Source of the DNA: Flavobacteriia bacterium
GTDB lineage: Bacteria > Bacteroidota > Bacteroidia > Flavobacteriales > Flavobacteriaceae
Length of the DNA: 37,478 nucleotides
Assembly: GCA_013298525.1 (NCBI GenBank)
Contig: JAAFHW010000022.1
Span: 1 to 37,478 of the forward strand
Direction: 5' to 3'
Position numbers and translations under genes: made by a program. Shown piece after piece: positions 29,545-37,478 of this stretch; position 1 is the stretch's first letter, and each line of letters opens with the position of its first letter. Below the pieces are notes generated by a model, which did not search any database, had not been told where the DNA came from, and saw only the letters and a list, made by a program, of their open reading frames with translations.

Positions 29545-29566
29545 TTTTTCTTCAATTTACAAGCGC

Positions 29567-31084
29567 ATGAATATCATAGAATTATTTGAAAACTTAAATA
29601 TTGATAAATCCTCATTTCTTCAAATTACTTCTGAAGAGATTATTAGAATTGAAAAACATGTAAATGTTGAGAAGAAAATAAACCCTGATATTGATGTTAA
29701 TGTTGCCAATAATTTAATAGAAGCTCTAAAATATTTTCCAACCGAGTTTCAATTTATTGCTAACATTAGAGTTTTATACAATTTTTTCAGTAAGAAAAGT
29801 TACCTAAGAGACGATTTTCCAGCACAAAATATTGAAGTAAATGGTGATAAAGTAAAATTATTTATTGAGAAATACCTTCAAGATGATTTGACTACTTTTT
29901 TTGATAAAAAAATTATTGAAAACAAGTATGAAGAAATGAACGATCTTCTAATTTATAAAGAATATTTTCCAGAAGAGCTGTTGTATAAAGTTGCAAAAAG
30001 AGCTGAAGGGAAATTAGATTTTGTTTTATTTAGTTTGCATGCAAGTAACGTTAATTATTTTCCTTTACTTTTTGTCAAGCAATCTCATTTTTTTACTTTT
30101 TTATCCCATTTTGTTAGTTCAGAATTAGACGATAAGGTGAATCATCTTTTAAACGCAATAGTTGATATTTATAATGTAACCAAAAGTTCAGAATTTGCTG
30201 AAGCCATTATGATTTCAATGTCGAATTACCGTTCATTTGATGAAGAATTGATGGATACAATTGCTTCAAATAAGAGAGTAGTTCTTGATAATATTAATGG
30301 TAGAGAAGGTAGAGGTGAAAAATCTGTTTTTTCGTGGAAAACATTTTTTATCATTTTAGTGATTTTATTAAAAGTTGCTTTTTTCTCAAATAAATGTTCT
30401 TCAGATTCTAATTCAACTTATGATAATTACGATAATAACACCTACGATAATGTCCAAATTGAAGAAACGCCAGCTGAATTAGACCCATATTATACAGAAT
30501 CACAAGCCAAAATAGACACATTCAAAATGTTTTTAACCGATTATGACAAAACAGAGAAGAATAATTTGACTTATAATGATACTATAAAAACAGGTCAAAA
30601 TCCTTTCACTAATGTTTATAAGAAGCAGTTTGTTTCAACTTCCTATAATTACAGGTTGTTTACAAATAAAACAAATTATGATATCATTTTGCTAGAAAAT
30701 GCAGTTGCCTACGATACAATAAATATTTCTAAGCAAGCTTATTATATAAAATCTAAACAGGATTTTAAATTGGATTTAACCAGTGAATTTAAGAGAACAT
30801 TTAATTTTTATGTTGGAAAAAAATTGGCATCTTTTCACAATAGTAAAGAAAAGTTATACATACATGGTAATTCAATTGTTGAACCAAGATTTACAATACT
30901 TGCCAATGGTGCTAAAGAGCTTCTGAATGATGATTATTCTTTTAAAGAAGATGTAATAATAGTTGAGAGAAACGGAAAAATTGTTATTGAGTCTAAAGGA
31001 TTAAGCACAAAAGAGCAAAGCTTTAAGCAAATTCAGAAAGAGCAGGAAGTGATAATAGAAGAAATCAAAAAAAGAAATGAGTGA
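29567..31084 (+). CDS. Transmembrane protein of unknown function, divergent to Hsp70/GrpE-like pair
   Basis: 505 aa: ~255-aa helical N-domain, one TM (FSWKTFFIILVILLKVAFF), Asn/Asp/Tyr-rich linker, C-terminal domain. Confidence 0.75.
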   Translation: MNIIELFENLNIDKSSFLQITSEEIIRIEKHVNVEKKINPDIDVNVANNLIEALKYFPTEFQFIANIRVLYNFFSKKSYLRDDFPAQNIEVNGDKVKLFIEKYLQDDLTTFFDKKIIENKYEEMNDLLIYKEYFPEELLYKVAKRAEGKLDFVLFSLHASNVNYFPLLFVKQSHFFTFLSHFVSSELDDKVNHLLNAIVDIYNVTKSSEFAEAIMISMSNYRSFDEELMDTIASNKRVVLDNINGREGRGEKSVFSWKTFFIILVILLKVAFFSNKCSSDSNSTYDNYDNNTYDNVQIEETPAELDPYYTESQAKIDTFKMFLTDYDKTEKNNLTYNDTIKTGQNPFTNVYKKQFVSTSYNYRLFTNKTNYDIILLENAVAYDTINISKQAYYIKSKQDFKLDLTSEFKRTFNFYVGKKLASFHNSKEKLYIHGNSIVEPRFTILANGAKELLNDDYSFKEDVIIVERNGKIVIESKGLSTKEQSFKQIQKEQEVIIEEIKKRNE

Positions 31085-31091
31085 TGTTTAA

Positions 31092-32063
31092 TCACTCAAA
31101 TCCTAGTTTTACTCTAACTCTTCCTAAAACTTCATTGGCAATTAAATGAGCTTTTTGAGCACCTTTTTGCAACAAAGCATCAACTTCTTCAAGATGGTTG
31201 ATGTAGTAATTATATTTTTCTCTTTCTGTTTTAAATTTCTCGCAGATTAATTCAAACAAAGCTTGTTTGGCGTGACCATAACCATAATTTCCGCCAAGGT
31301 AATTTTGTTTCATGCTTACAATTTGCTCTGCATTAGCTAGTAATTTATAAAGAGCAAAAATTTTGCAAGTATCAGGATTTTTTGGTTCTTCAAGTGGCGT
31401 ACTATCACTTTCAATTGACATTACTTGTTTGCGCAAAGCTTTGTCATCAAGAAAAATATCTATAATATTTCCACGAGATTTACTCATTTTATTTCCGTCA
31501 GTTCCAGGTATGTACATGGTTTCTTCTTGTACTTTTCCTTCAGGAATAACAAAAGTTTCTCCCATTTGATGATTGAATCTTGAAGCTACATCACGAGTAA
31601 TTTCTATGTGTTGCATTTGGTCTTTTCCAACAGGAACGAAGTTTGCATCATATAATAAAATATCGGCAGCCATCAACATTGGATAAGTAAATAATCCTGC
31701 GTTTACGTCTTCTAATCTATCGGCTTTATCTTTAAATGAATGTGCTAATGTCAATCTTTGAAACGGAAAGAAACAACTTAAATACCATGACAATTCTGCC
31801 GTTTGAGGCACATCGCTTTGACGGTAAAAAGTTACTTTATTGATATCTAAACCACAAGCAAGCCATGCTGCAGCAGTACTATAAGTGTTTTTTCTTAGCG
31901 TTTCACCATCTTTAATTTGAGTAATGGAATGTAAATCGGCTATAAACAAAAACGATTGATTATCAGGATTATTAGATAACTCAATTGCCGGAATGATAGC
32001 TCCAAGTAAATTGCCTAAATGTGGTGTGCCTGTGCTTTGTACGCCTGTAAGTATTTTTGCCAT
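31092..32063 (-). CDS. trpS: Tryptophanyl-tRNA synthetase
   Basis: MAKILTGVQSTGTPHLGNLLGAI, KMSKSRGN; start at 32063. Confidence 0.97.
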   Translation of the reverse strand: MAKILTGVQSTGTPHLGNLLGAIIPAIELSNNPDNQSFLFIADLHSITQIKDGETLRKNTYSTAAAWLACGLDINKVTFYRQSDVPQTAELSWYLSCFFPFQRLTLAHSFKDKADRLEDVNAGLFTYPMLMAADILLYDANFVPVGKDQMQHIEITRDVASRFNHQMGETFVIPEGKVQEETMYIPGTDGNKMSKSRGNIIDIFLDDKALRKQVMSIESDSTPLEEPKNPDTCKIFALYKLLANAEQIVSMKQNYLGGNYGYGHAKQALFELICEKFKTEREKYNYYINHLEEVDALLQKGAQKAHLIANEVLGRVRVKLGFE

Positions 32064-32155
32064 AATTGCTGAATTGATTTCAGTATCAAAATTTATTTGA
32101 TGCAAAGTTAAACCTTTGTAGTATAATTTGCATACTATTACTTATTTTTGACGCT

Positions 32156-32893
32156 ATGAGATTGCTAAAAATTATTTTTTGGGTCCTTTGGCGCGTTTGG
32201 TTTTACATTTTAATGGGTGCGCTTATTTTAATAATGTTACCATTTCTGTTACTTTCAATTTTGAAAGAAGAATGGTATCCTTATTTTTTTGTGATGGCAA
32301 GAATTTGGGCTAAAGGCATTCTTTTAGGGATGGGTTTTTATACTAAAATTGAAAGAGAACAAGAGTTAGAAAAAGGTAAAAGTTATATGTTAGTTGCCAA
32401 TCATACCTCAATGACTGATATAATGTTGATGCTTTCTGTCGCTCAAAATCCTTTTGTATTTGTAGGTAAAAAAGAATTATCTAAAATTCCACTTTTTGGA
32501 TTTTTTTACAAACGTACTTGTATTTTAGTAGATAGAAGTAGCCAAAAGAGTAGAATGGAAGTTTTTGCAAGAGCTCAAAAACGATTAAATCAAGGTTTAA
32601 GTATTTGTATTTTTCCTGAAGGCGGTGTTCCTGATGAAGCTGTAATGTTGGATGAATTCAAAGATGGTGCTTTCAAATTAGCAATAGAACATCAAATTCC
32701 AATTGTTCCAATGACCTTTGCTGATAATAAAACAAGAATGTCTTATACTTTTTTAAGTGGAAGTCCCGGAATTATGCGAGCAAAAGTGCATAGGTTTTTT
32801 GATACAAAAGGAAAAACATTAGAAGATAAAAAAGTTATAAAAGACGAAATACATTCCATTATTTTGAAACAATTGGAAGATTATAGTAAATAA
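32156..32893 (+). CDS. 1-acyl-sn-glycerol-3-phosphate acyltransferase family protein
   Basis: NHTSMTD (HX4D) and FPEGG motifs. Confidence 0.9.
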   Translation: MRLLKIIFWVLWRVWFYILMGALILIMLPFLLLSILKEEWYPYFFVMARIWAKGILLGMGFYTKIEREQELEKGKSYMLVANHTSMTDIMLMLSVAQNPFVFVGKKELSKIPLFGFFYKRTCILVDRSSQKSRMEVFARAQKRLNQGLSICIFPEGGVPDEAVMLDEFKDGAFKLAIEHQIPIVPMTFADNKTRMSYTFLSGSPGIMRAKVHRFFDTKGKTLEDKKVIKDEIHSIILKQLEDYSK

Positions 32894-32922
32894 AAAAGAG
32901 CGCCTAACTAAAGCGCTCTTTT
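32894..32922 (+). terminator. Intrinsic terminator after acyltransferase gene
   Basis: aaaagagcgc-ctaactaaa-gcgctctttt. Confidence 0.85.
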
Positions 32923-32976
32923 CCGTTATTACTCGAAAGCAATAACACCACTTAACTAATTTTAACCTAACATGTA

Positions 32977-34614
32977 TTAAAAAGTATAATTTATTCCTGA
33001 GTAAACACCAAACACAAATGGTTTGAAATTTCCTGCATCGTTATTAAATGTATTTATTTGATATTTAAATACTGGTTCGATGCGAGCCTCAAGACGTTTA
33101 AAGAAACCATATTTTAATCCTAATCCTAAATTACCACTAAAGTGAACATTGTTCAAATTGTTTGCTTCGCCGATTTTCAAATTCAATTCTGATGATTGAA
33201 GATAAATCTCATTTCTATTAAGAACTAGTGTACTCATTCCTCCAATTAAATCAATTCCGAAATTTTTATCTAAAATTTTGTAGGTAACTTCAAGAGGCAT
33301 CTCTATGTAACCTAATTTTTGATTTAAACTACCTTCAAATTTTTGAATTGGTCGATTAAATAAAGTGTTTACATTACTCAAGCTTTCAATAACTAAAAGA
33401 GATCCAGGCACATTAGGATTTAATCCACTAAGTTTACTACTTACCGTTGGAGTTTGATAATATAAAATCCCATTAGTATCGTAATCAACATTTAAAATGT
33501 TTATTCCTGTTCTTATTTTTATTTTTTTATTTACTGCATAATTTACACCAATACCATAACTAATATTCTCGGCCGAATAGACCTTATCATTATCTACTAA
33601 TTTGCTGTCAAGTGGCGAACCATTTGAAGTTGAACTGAAATAAATAGGCGCAACATTAGAGGTAACTTGCCACCTATTTATTTTTTGTTCAGTAACTGTT
33701 TGCTTTTCTTTTTCAATTAGCAATTCTTCCAGCGCATTTGGCTCAACACTAGCAATTGATGTTGAGTCAATTTTTTTAATTATTGGTTCATCTGTTTTTG
33801 GTGTTAAAACAGAAGTTTTTCTATCTGATGTTGTATTCTTTACAATAGAATTATTCTCTTTTGATGGATTTACAACTTTATCAATAACACTATTATTTTT
33901 TTCTTTTTCTTTGGTTTCTTGTTGAACTAGAACTTCGTTACTTGACGAATTATTAGTTTTATTTTTTTCTTTTAAATCGTTATTTTTTTCAAAAGCAATT
34001 TCATTAGTAGAATTAATGTTGCTCAATTTCAACGATGTTTTTCTATTCTTATCTTTTTTAGAACCATTGTTTACAAGTTGACTATCTGAATTTGATTTAA
34101 TTTTATCAGTTTCAACCAATGGTTTTTTATTGATTTCAGAATTAGCAACCTGAGTTCCATTATTTGACTTAACGTCAATTTTATTTATTTTAGAATTTGT
34201 TTTATTATTCTTTTCAGATTGCGAATTCGTTTCTTTTACAACAACTACATTATTTACGTTGTCATCAGATGAAATGGTTTTTGAATTATCAGAATTTATG
34301 GTTTTACTTCCGCTTATAACAACTGGATTTGTGTTTTTATTTACAGAATCATTTGAATTTTCTTTATCATTTTTCTCCTGATTTACAACCGAATTTTCAT
34401 TGTCATTAGTTGTGTTCAAACTGTTGTAAGTAAAAAAACCAATTACTAAAGCAGCAGCAATACCCGATAGTTTCCACCAAAACGGAATAACTCTTCTTTT
34501 TTTCTTTTCTTTTAATTTGAGTTCGATGTTTTCCCAGATAAACTCTTCTGGAGTAACCTCATGATTTTCAAATTTTTCTTGAAAGAGATTGTTTATATTT
34601 TTTCTTTCACTCAT
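32977..34614 (-). CDS. Anti-sigma-like protein with TM, long Asn/Ser/Lys linker and C-terminal outer-membrane beta-barrel-like domain
   Basis: N-terminal cytosolic segment, TM (WKLSGIAAALVIGFFTYNSL), low-complexity region, C-terminal amphipathic strands ending SGINYTF; ATGA overlap with sigma gene. Confidence 0.78.
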   Translation of the reverse strand: MSERKNINNLFQEKFENHEVTPEEFIWENIELKLKEKKKRRVIPFWWKLSGIAAALVIGFFTYNSLNTTNDNENSVVNQEKNDKENSNDSVNKNTNPVVISGSKTINSDNSKTISSDDNVNNVVVVKETNSQSEKNNKTNSKINKIDVKSNNGTQVANSEINKKPLVETDKIKSNSDSQLVNNGSKKDKNRKTSLKLSNINSTNEIAFEKNNDLKEKNKTNNSSSNEVLVQQETKEKEKNNSVIDKVVNPSKENNSIVKNTTSDRKTSVLTPKTDEPIIKKIDSTSIASVEPNALEELLIEKEKQTVTEQKINRWQVTSNVAPIYFSSTSNGSPLDSKLVDNDKVYSAENISYGIGVNYAVNKKIKIRTGINILNVDYDTNGILYYQTPTVSSKLSGLNPNVPGSLLVIESLSNVNTLFNRPIQKFEGSLNQKLGYIEMPLEVTYKILDKNFGIDLIGGMSTLVLNRNEIYLQSSELNLKIGEANNLNNVHFSGNLGLGLKYGFFKRLEARIEPVFKYQINTFNNDAGNFKPFVFGVYSGINYTF

Positions 34615-35153
34615 TTTATTGAAGGCATTTTTACACTGCCGGTATTATTTTCAATTTTTTCTTTCAATATCAATTTTGCTCTTGATAAATTCGATTTGGA
34701 TGTTCCTACAGATATTCCTAATGAATCGGAAATTTCTTGATGCGAATAATTCTCAAAAACACTAAGATTAAAAACCAATCGATATCTATCTGGTAATTCT
34801 TGAATAATTTTCATCAAAAAATCCATTGATACACCATCTTCTATTTCAACTTCAACTTCTTCAGCAATATCTTCGTCTATTGGGCTTAAAAAACTTTTAT
34901 TTCTATATTGTTGAAGAACATGATTTACGATTACTCTCTTAATCCATCCATCAAAAGAACCTTTGAATTCAAACGAATTAATTTTATCAAAAACTAATAA
35001 AAATCCATCTTGTAAATTATCTTGAGCCTCTGCATAATTGCGCGAATATTTTAAGCATACTGAGAACATCTTTGGAGCGTATTGCCTGTACAATTGTTCT
35101 TGTGCTTTGATATCATTTTTTTTACAATCATGTATTAATTGTTCTAAACTCAA
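34611..35153 (-). CDS. ECF-type RNA polymerase sigma-70 factor
   Basis: Sigma2 (YRQYAPKMFSVCLKYSRNYAEAQDNLQDGFLLVF) and sigma4 (LPDRYRLVFNLSVFENYSHQEISDSLGISVGTSKSNLSRAK). Confidence 0.95.
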   Translation of the reverse strand: MSLEQLIHDCKKNDIKAQEQLYRQYAPKMFSVCLKYSRNYAEAQDNLQDGFLLVFDKINSFEFKGSFDGWIKRVIVNHVLQQYRNKSFLSPIDEDIAEEVEVEIEDGVSMDFLMKIIQELPDRYRLVFNLSVFENYSHQEISDSLGISVGTSKSNLSRAKLILKEKIENNTGSVKMPSIK

Positions 35154-35163
35154 GAGCTTTATT

Positions 35164-35571
35164 TTAATGGTCTACTACTACATCATATTCTAAATAATGA
35201 TCTGCACCTTGTGTATCTGTTCCTGTCCAGAATTTAAAATGATACGTTCCTATAGCATTTGGAAGAAACTTCAACGGCATTTCTAAAACAGTTTCGTTAT
35301 CTGTTTGACAATTATCTTGTTCAACTTTAATATTCTCTATTGCAACACTTCTTTCAAAGCCATAGGATTCATAATAGAATTTACTAAATAAATGACATGA
35401 TGAAGGTCTTTTATATTTTACGGTAATATTCGTTATACTATCCTTGGCAAATTCTGTAGGCATAATAACCTGATAAACAGGGTTTATTTCATAAGTATAA
35501 GTTTGTTCTTCACTCACATCGCATGAGAAAAACACAAACGAAAACGCAATTAAAAAAACTATTTTTTTCAT
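35164..35571 (-). CDS. Lipoprotein of unknown function in sigma/anti-sigma operon
   Basis: MKKIVFLIAFSFVFFSCDVS lipobox; stop 10 nt upstream of sigma start. Confidence 0.75.
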   Translation of the reverse strand: MKKIVFLIAFSFVFFSCDVSEEQTYTYEINPVYQVIMPTEFAKDSITNITVKYKRPSSCHLFSKFYYESYGFERSVAIENIKVEQDNCQTDNETVLEMPLKFLPNAIGTYHFKFWTGTDTQGADHYLEYDVVVDH

Positions 35572-35635
35572 AATAAAATGATTCATTTATTGTTAGATGC
35601 AAAAAAGATAAAAAGGTTGCGTATAAATATAAAAA

Positions 35636-35656
35636 AAAATCCGCCGAAGCGGATAA
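35636..35656 (-). terminator. recA terminator with UUCG loop
   Basis: Minus strand atccgc-ttcg-gcggat followed by T8+. Confidence 0.85.
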
Positions 35657-35663
35657 TTTATTT

Positions 35664-36668
35664 TTAAGCGTTATTTTCTTTAATCAATGCTTTGATTTTC
35701 AGTTCTAATTCGTCAGCCAATTCTGGATTGTCTTTTATCAATGCTTTAACTGCATCTCGACCTTGTCCTAATTTGGTTTCACCATAGCTAAACCATGAAC
35801 CAGCTTTTTTAATTATTTCAAATTCTACAGCTAAATCAAGTATTTCTCCTGTTTTTGAAACACCTTCTCCATACATGATGTCAAATTCAGCAGTTTTAAA
35901 TGGTGGCGCAACTTTATTTTTAACCACTTTCACTTTAGTTCGGTTTCCGATAACATTTTCACCATCTTTAATTTGTGAAGAACGACGAATGTCTAAACGA
36001 ACAGAAGCATAAAATTTTAATGCATTTCCTCCTGTTGTAGTTTCAGGATTTCCAAACATTACACCAATTTTCTCTCTCAACTGATTGATGAAGAAAACAG
36101 TACAATGTGTTTTGCTAATTGTTCCTGTTAATTTTCTAAGTGCTTGTGACATTAAACGAGCGTGTAATCCCATTTTAGAATCACCCATTTCTCCTTCAAT
36201 TTCACTTTTTGGTGTCAAAGCAGCAACCGAGTCAATAACTACAATATCAATAGCACCTGAACGTATAAGATTTTCAGCAATTTCTAATGCTTGTTCGCCA
36301 TTATCTGGTTGAGAAATAATTAAATTTTCAATATCAACACCCAATTTTTCTGCGTAATTTCTATCAAAAGCGTGTTCTGCATCAATAAATGCTGCAATGC
36401 CACCTGCTTTTTGAGCTTCTGCAATAGCATGAAGGGTTAAAGTAGTTTTACCTGAAGATTCTGGGCCATATATTTCTATAATTCTTCCTTTTGGATATCC
36501 GTTTACACCTAAAGCTAAATCTAAACCTAACGATCCTGAAGAAATAGTTTCTACTTCTTCAACGGCTTTATCGCCCATTTTCATTACGGTTCCTTTTCCG
36601 TAGGTTTTGTCTAATTTGTCAAGCGTAAGTTGTAACGCTTTTAATTTTGCATCTTTTTCTGAACTCAT
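35664..36668 (-). CDS. recA: Recombinase RecA
   Basis: [60 protein letters not shown]; start corrected to MSSEKDAKL at 36668. Confidence 0.98.
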   Translation of the reverse strand: MSSEKDAKLKALQLTLDKLDKTYGKGTVMKMGDKAVEEVETISSGSLGLDLALGVNGYPKGRIIEIYGPESSGKTTLTLHAIAEAQKAGGIAAFIDAEHAFDRNYAEKLGVDIENLIISQPDNGEQALEIAENLIRSGAIDIVVIDSVAALTPKSEIEGEMGDSKMGLHARLMSQALRKLTGTISKTHCTVFFINQLREKIGVMFGNPETTTGGNALKFYASVRLDIRRSSQIKDGENVIGNRTKVKVVKNKVAPPFKTAEFDIMYGEGVSKTGEILDLAVEFEIIKKAGSWFSYGETKLGQGRDAVKALIKDNPELADELELKIKALIKENNA

Positions 36669-36801
36669 CTTTTCTATATTTTTGGCTTTTAAGTTGTAAA
36701 AATAAATAAAAAAACCTTGTAAAAGAAGTTTATAGAAATGAGTTTTAAACAATTCCATCCAAAATATATTTATTACTTTAGCCAACAATTTTTTTCAACT
36801 T

Positions 36802-37478
36802 ATGGAAAAGCTAATTTCTTATCCAATTTCGGTTATTTATTACTTATGTTTTGGATTGTGTTTGGTAATTTTTCATCCAATTCAATGGATATGTTTCAAT
36901 GTGTTTGGCTACCAAGCGCACAAAAAAAGTGTAGATTATCTTAATTTTTGCCTAGTAAAATGTACCAATCTATTGGGAACTTGGTTTCAATTTAGAAACA
37001 TTAATAAAATCCCTAAAGATGTTCCAATAATTTTTGTTGCCAATCACCAAAGTATGTATGATATTATTGGGATGATTTGGTATTTAAGAAAATTTCACGC
37101 CAAGTTTGTAAGTAAAAAAGAATTAGGAAAAGGAATTCCAAGTGTGTCTTACAATTTGCGTCATGGAGGTTCGGTATTAATTGATAGAAAAGATCCAAAA
37201 CAAGCTATTCCAACCATTAAGGGTTTATCAGAATATATTGAAACACACAAACGTTCGGCAGTAATTTTTCCGGAAGGAACTAGAAGTAAAGACGGAAAAC
37301 CAAAAGAATTCGCACAAAGTGGATTGAAAATATTATGTAAATACGCACCTTCTGCCTATGTTGTGCCAATTTCTATAAATAATTCGTGGAAAATGGTTAA
37401 ATTTGGTGCTTTTCCAATGGGTTTAGGAAATCGATTAGAATTTATCATTCATGATCCAATAGCGGTAAAAGATTTTTC
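36802..37478 (+). CDS. Second 1-acylglycerol-3-phosphate acyltransferase family protein (truncated at window end; absent from ORF track)
   Basis: ATG 36802 gives MEKLISYPISVIYYLCFGL...FVANHQSMYDIIGMI...VIFPEGTRSKDGKPKEF; open to end of window. Confidence 0.88.
   Translation, partial: MEKLISYPISVIYYLCFGLCLVIFHPIQWICFNVFGYQAHKKSVDYLNFCLVKCTNLLGTWFQFRNINKIPKDVPIIFVANHQSMYDIIGMIWYLRKFHAKFVSKKELGKGIPSVSYNLRHGGSVLIDRKDPKQAIPTIKGLSEYIETHKRSAVIFPEGTRSKDGKPKEFAQSGLKILCKYAPSAYVVPISINNSWKMVKFGAFPMGLGNRLEFIIHDPIAVKDF

Noticed and set aside
30400-30470. AT-rich near-repeats (tatgataattacgataataacacctacgataat) considered as a tandem repeat or CRISPR-like array
   Set aside because: Encodes a short Asn/Asp/Tyr-rich linker in frame; no spacer/repeat periodicity.
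33700-34450. Low-complexity minus-strand region considered as possible assembly/frameshift artefact
   Set aside because: Single uninterrupted frame joining sensible N- and C-terminal domains, so likely a genuine disordered linker.
36085-36312. 75-aa plus ORF inside recA
   Set aside because: Antisense to the recA core.
36738-36944. 68-aa plus ORF upstream of the second acyltransferase
   Set aside because: The real coding frame is the ATG at 36802 (different frame), giving NHQSMYD and FPEGTRS motifs.
1-37478. tRNA, rRNA, CRISPR, transposase, integrase or phage genes
   Set aside because: None recognised by eye in the intergenic regions or ORFs; absence not proven without tRNAscan/Infernal.

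Overview
This is an AT-rich Flavobacterium/Flavobacteriia-type chromosomal window of mostly core genes. In order it holds: the C-terminal part of a SprE/PorW-like TPR lipoprotein; a bactofilin; an F1Fo ATP synthase operon (AtpZ-like, DUF6168-like, atpB-E-F-H, an inserted small secreted ORF, atpA-G; no atpD/atpC here); and a GNAT. Next comes an accessory-looking operon (10051-17335) with two coiled-coil proteins, a membrane-anchored substrate-binding protein fused to an OmpA peptidoglycan-binding domain, a divergent NitT/TauT-type ABC permease and ATPase, a small membrane protein and a CbxX/SpoVK-type AAA+ ATPase. A core block follows (flippase, dut, NDP-sugar nucleotidyltransferase, TPR, DUF4292-like, EnvC/M23, thioesterase, HU-CCDC81/SPOR, dprA). 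Then there is a divergent Hsp70 + mini-GrpE pair and a 505-aa transmembrane protein, trpS, an acyltransferase, a lipoprotein/ECF-sigma/anti-sigma operon, recA and a truncated second acyltransferase. The anti-sigma protein appears to be fused to an outer-membrane beta-barrel. The best candidates for an under-described system are (1) the ABC/OmpA/AAA+ operon, possibly linked to the nearby Hsp70/mini-GrpE module, and (2) the anti-sigma/beta-barrel fusion. RNA hairpins bracketing atpE and between atpA and atpG, where subunit stoichiometry steps down, are a separate regulatory observation. All family calls come from reading sequence motifs; no database search was possible.
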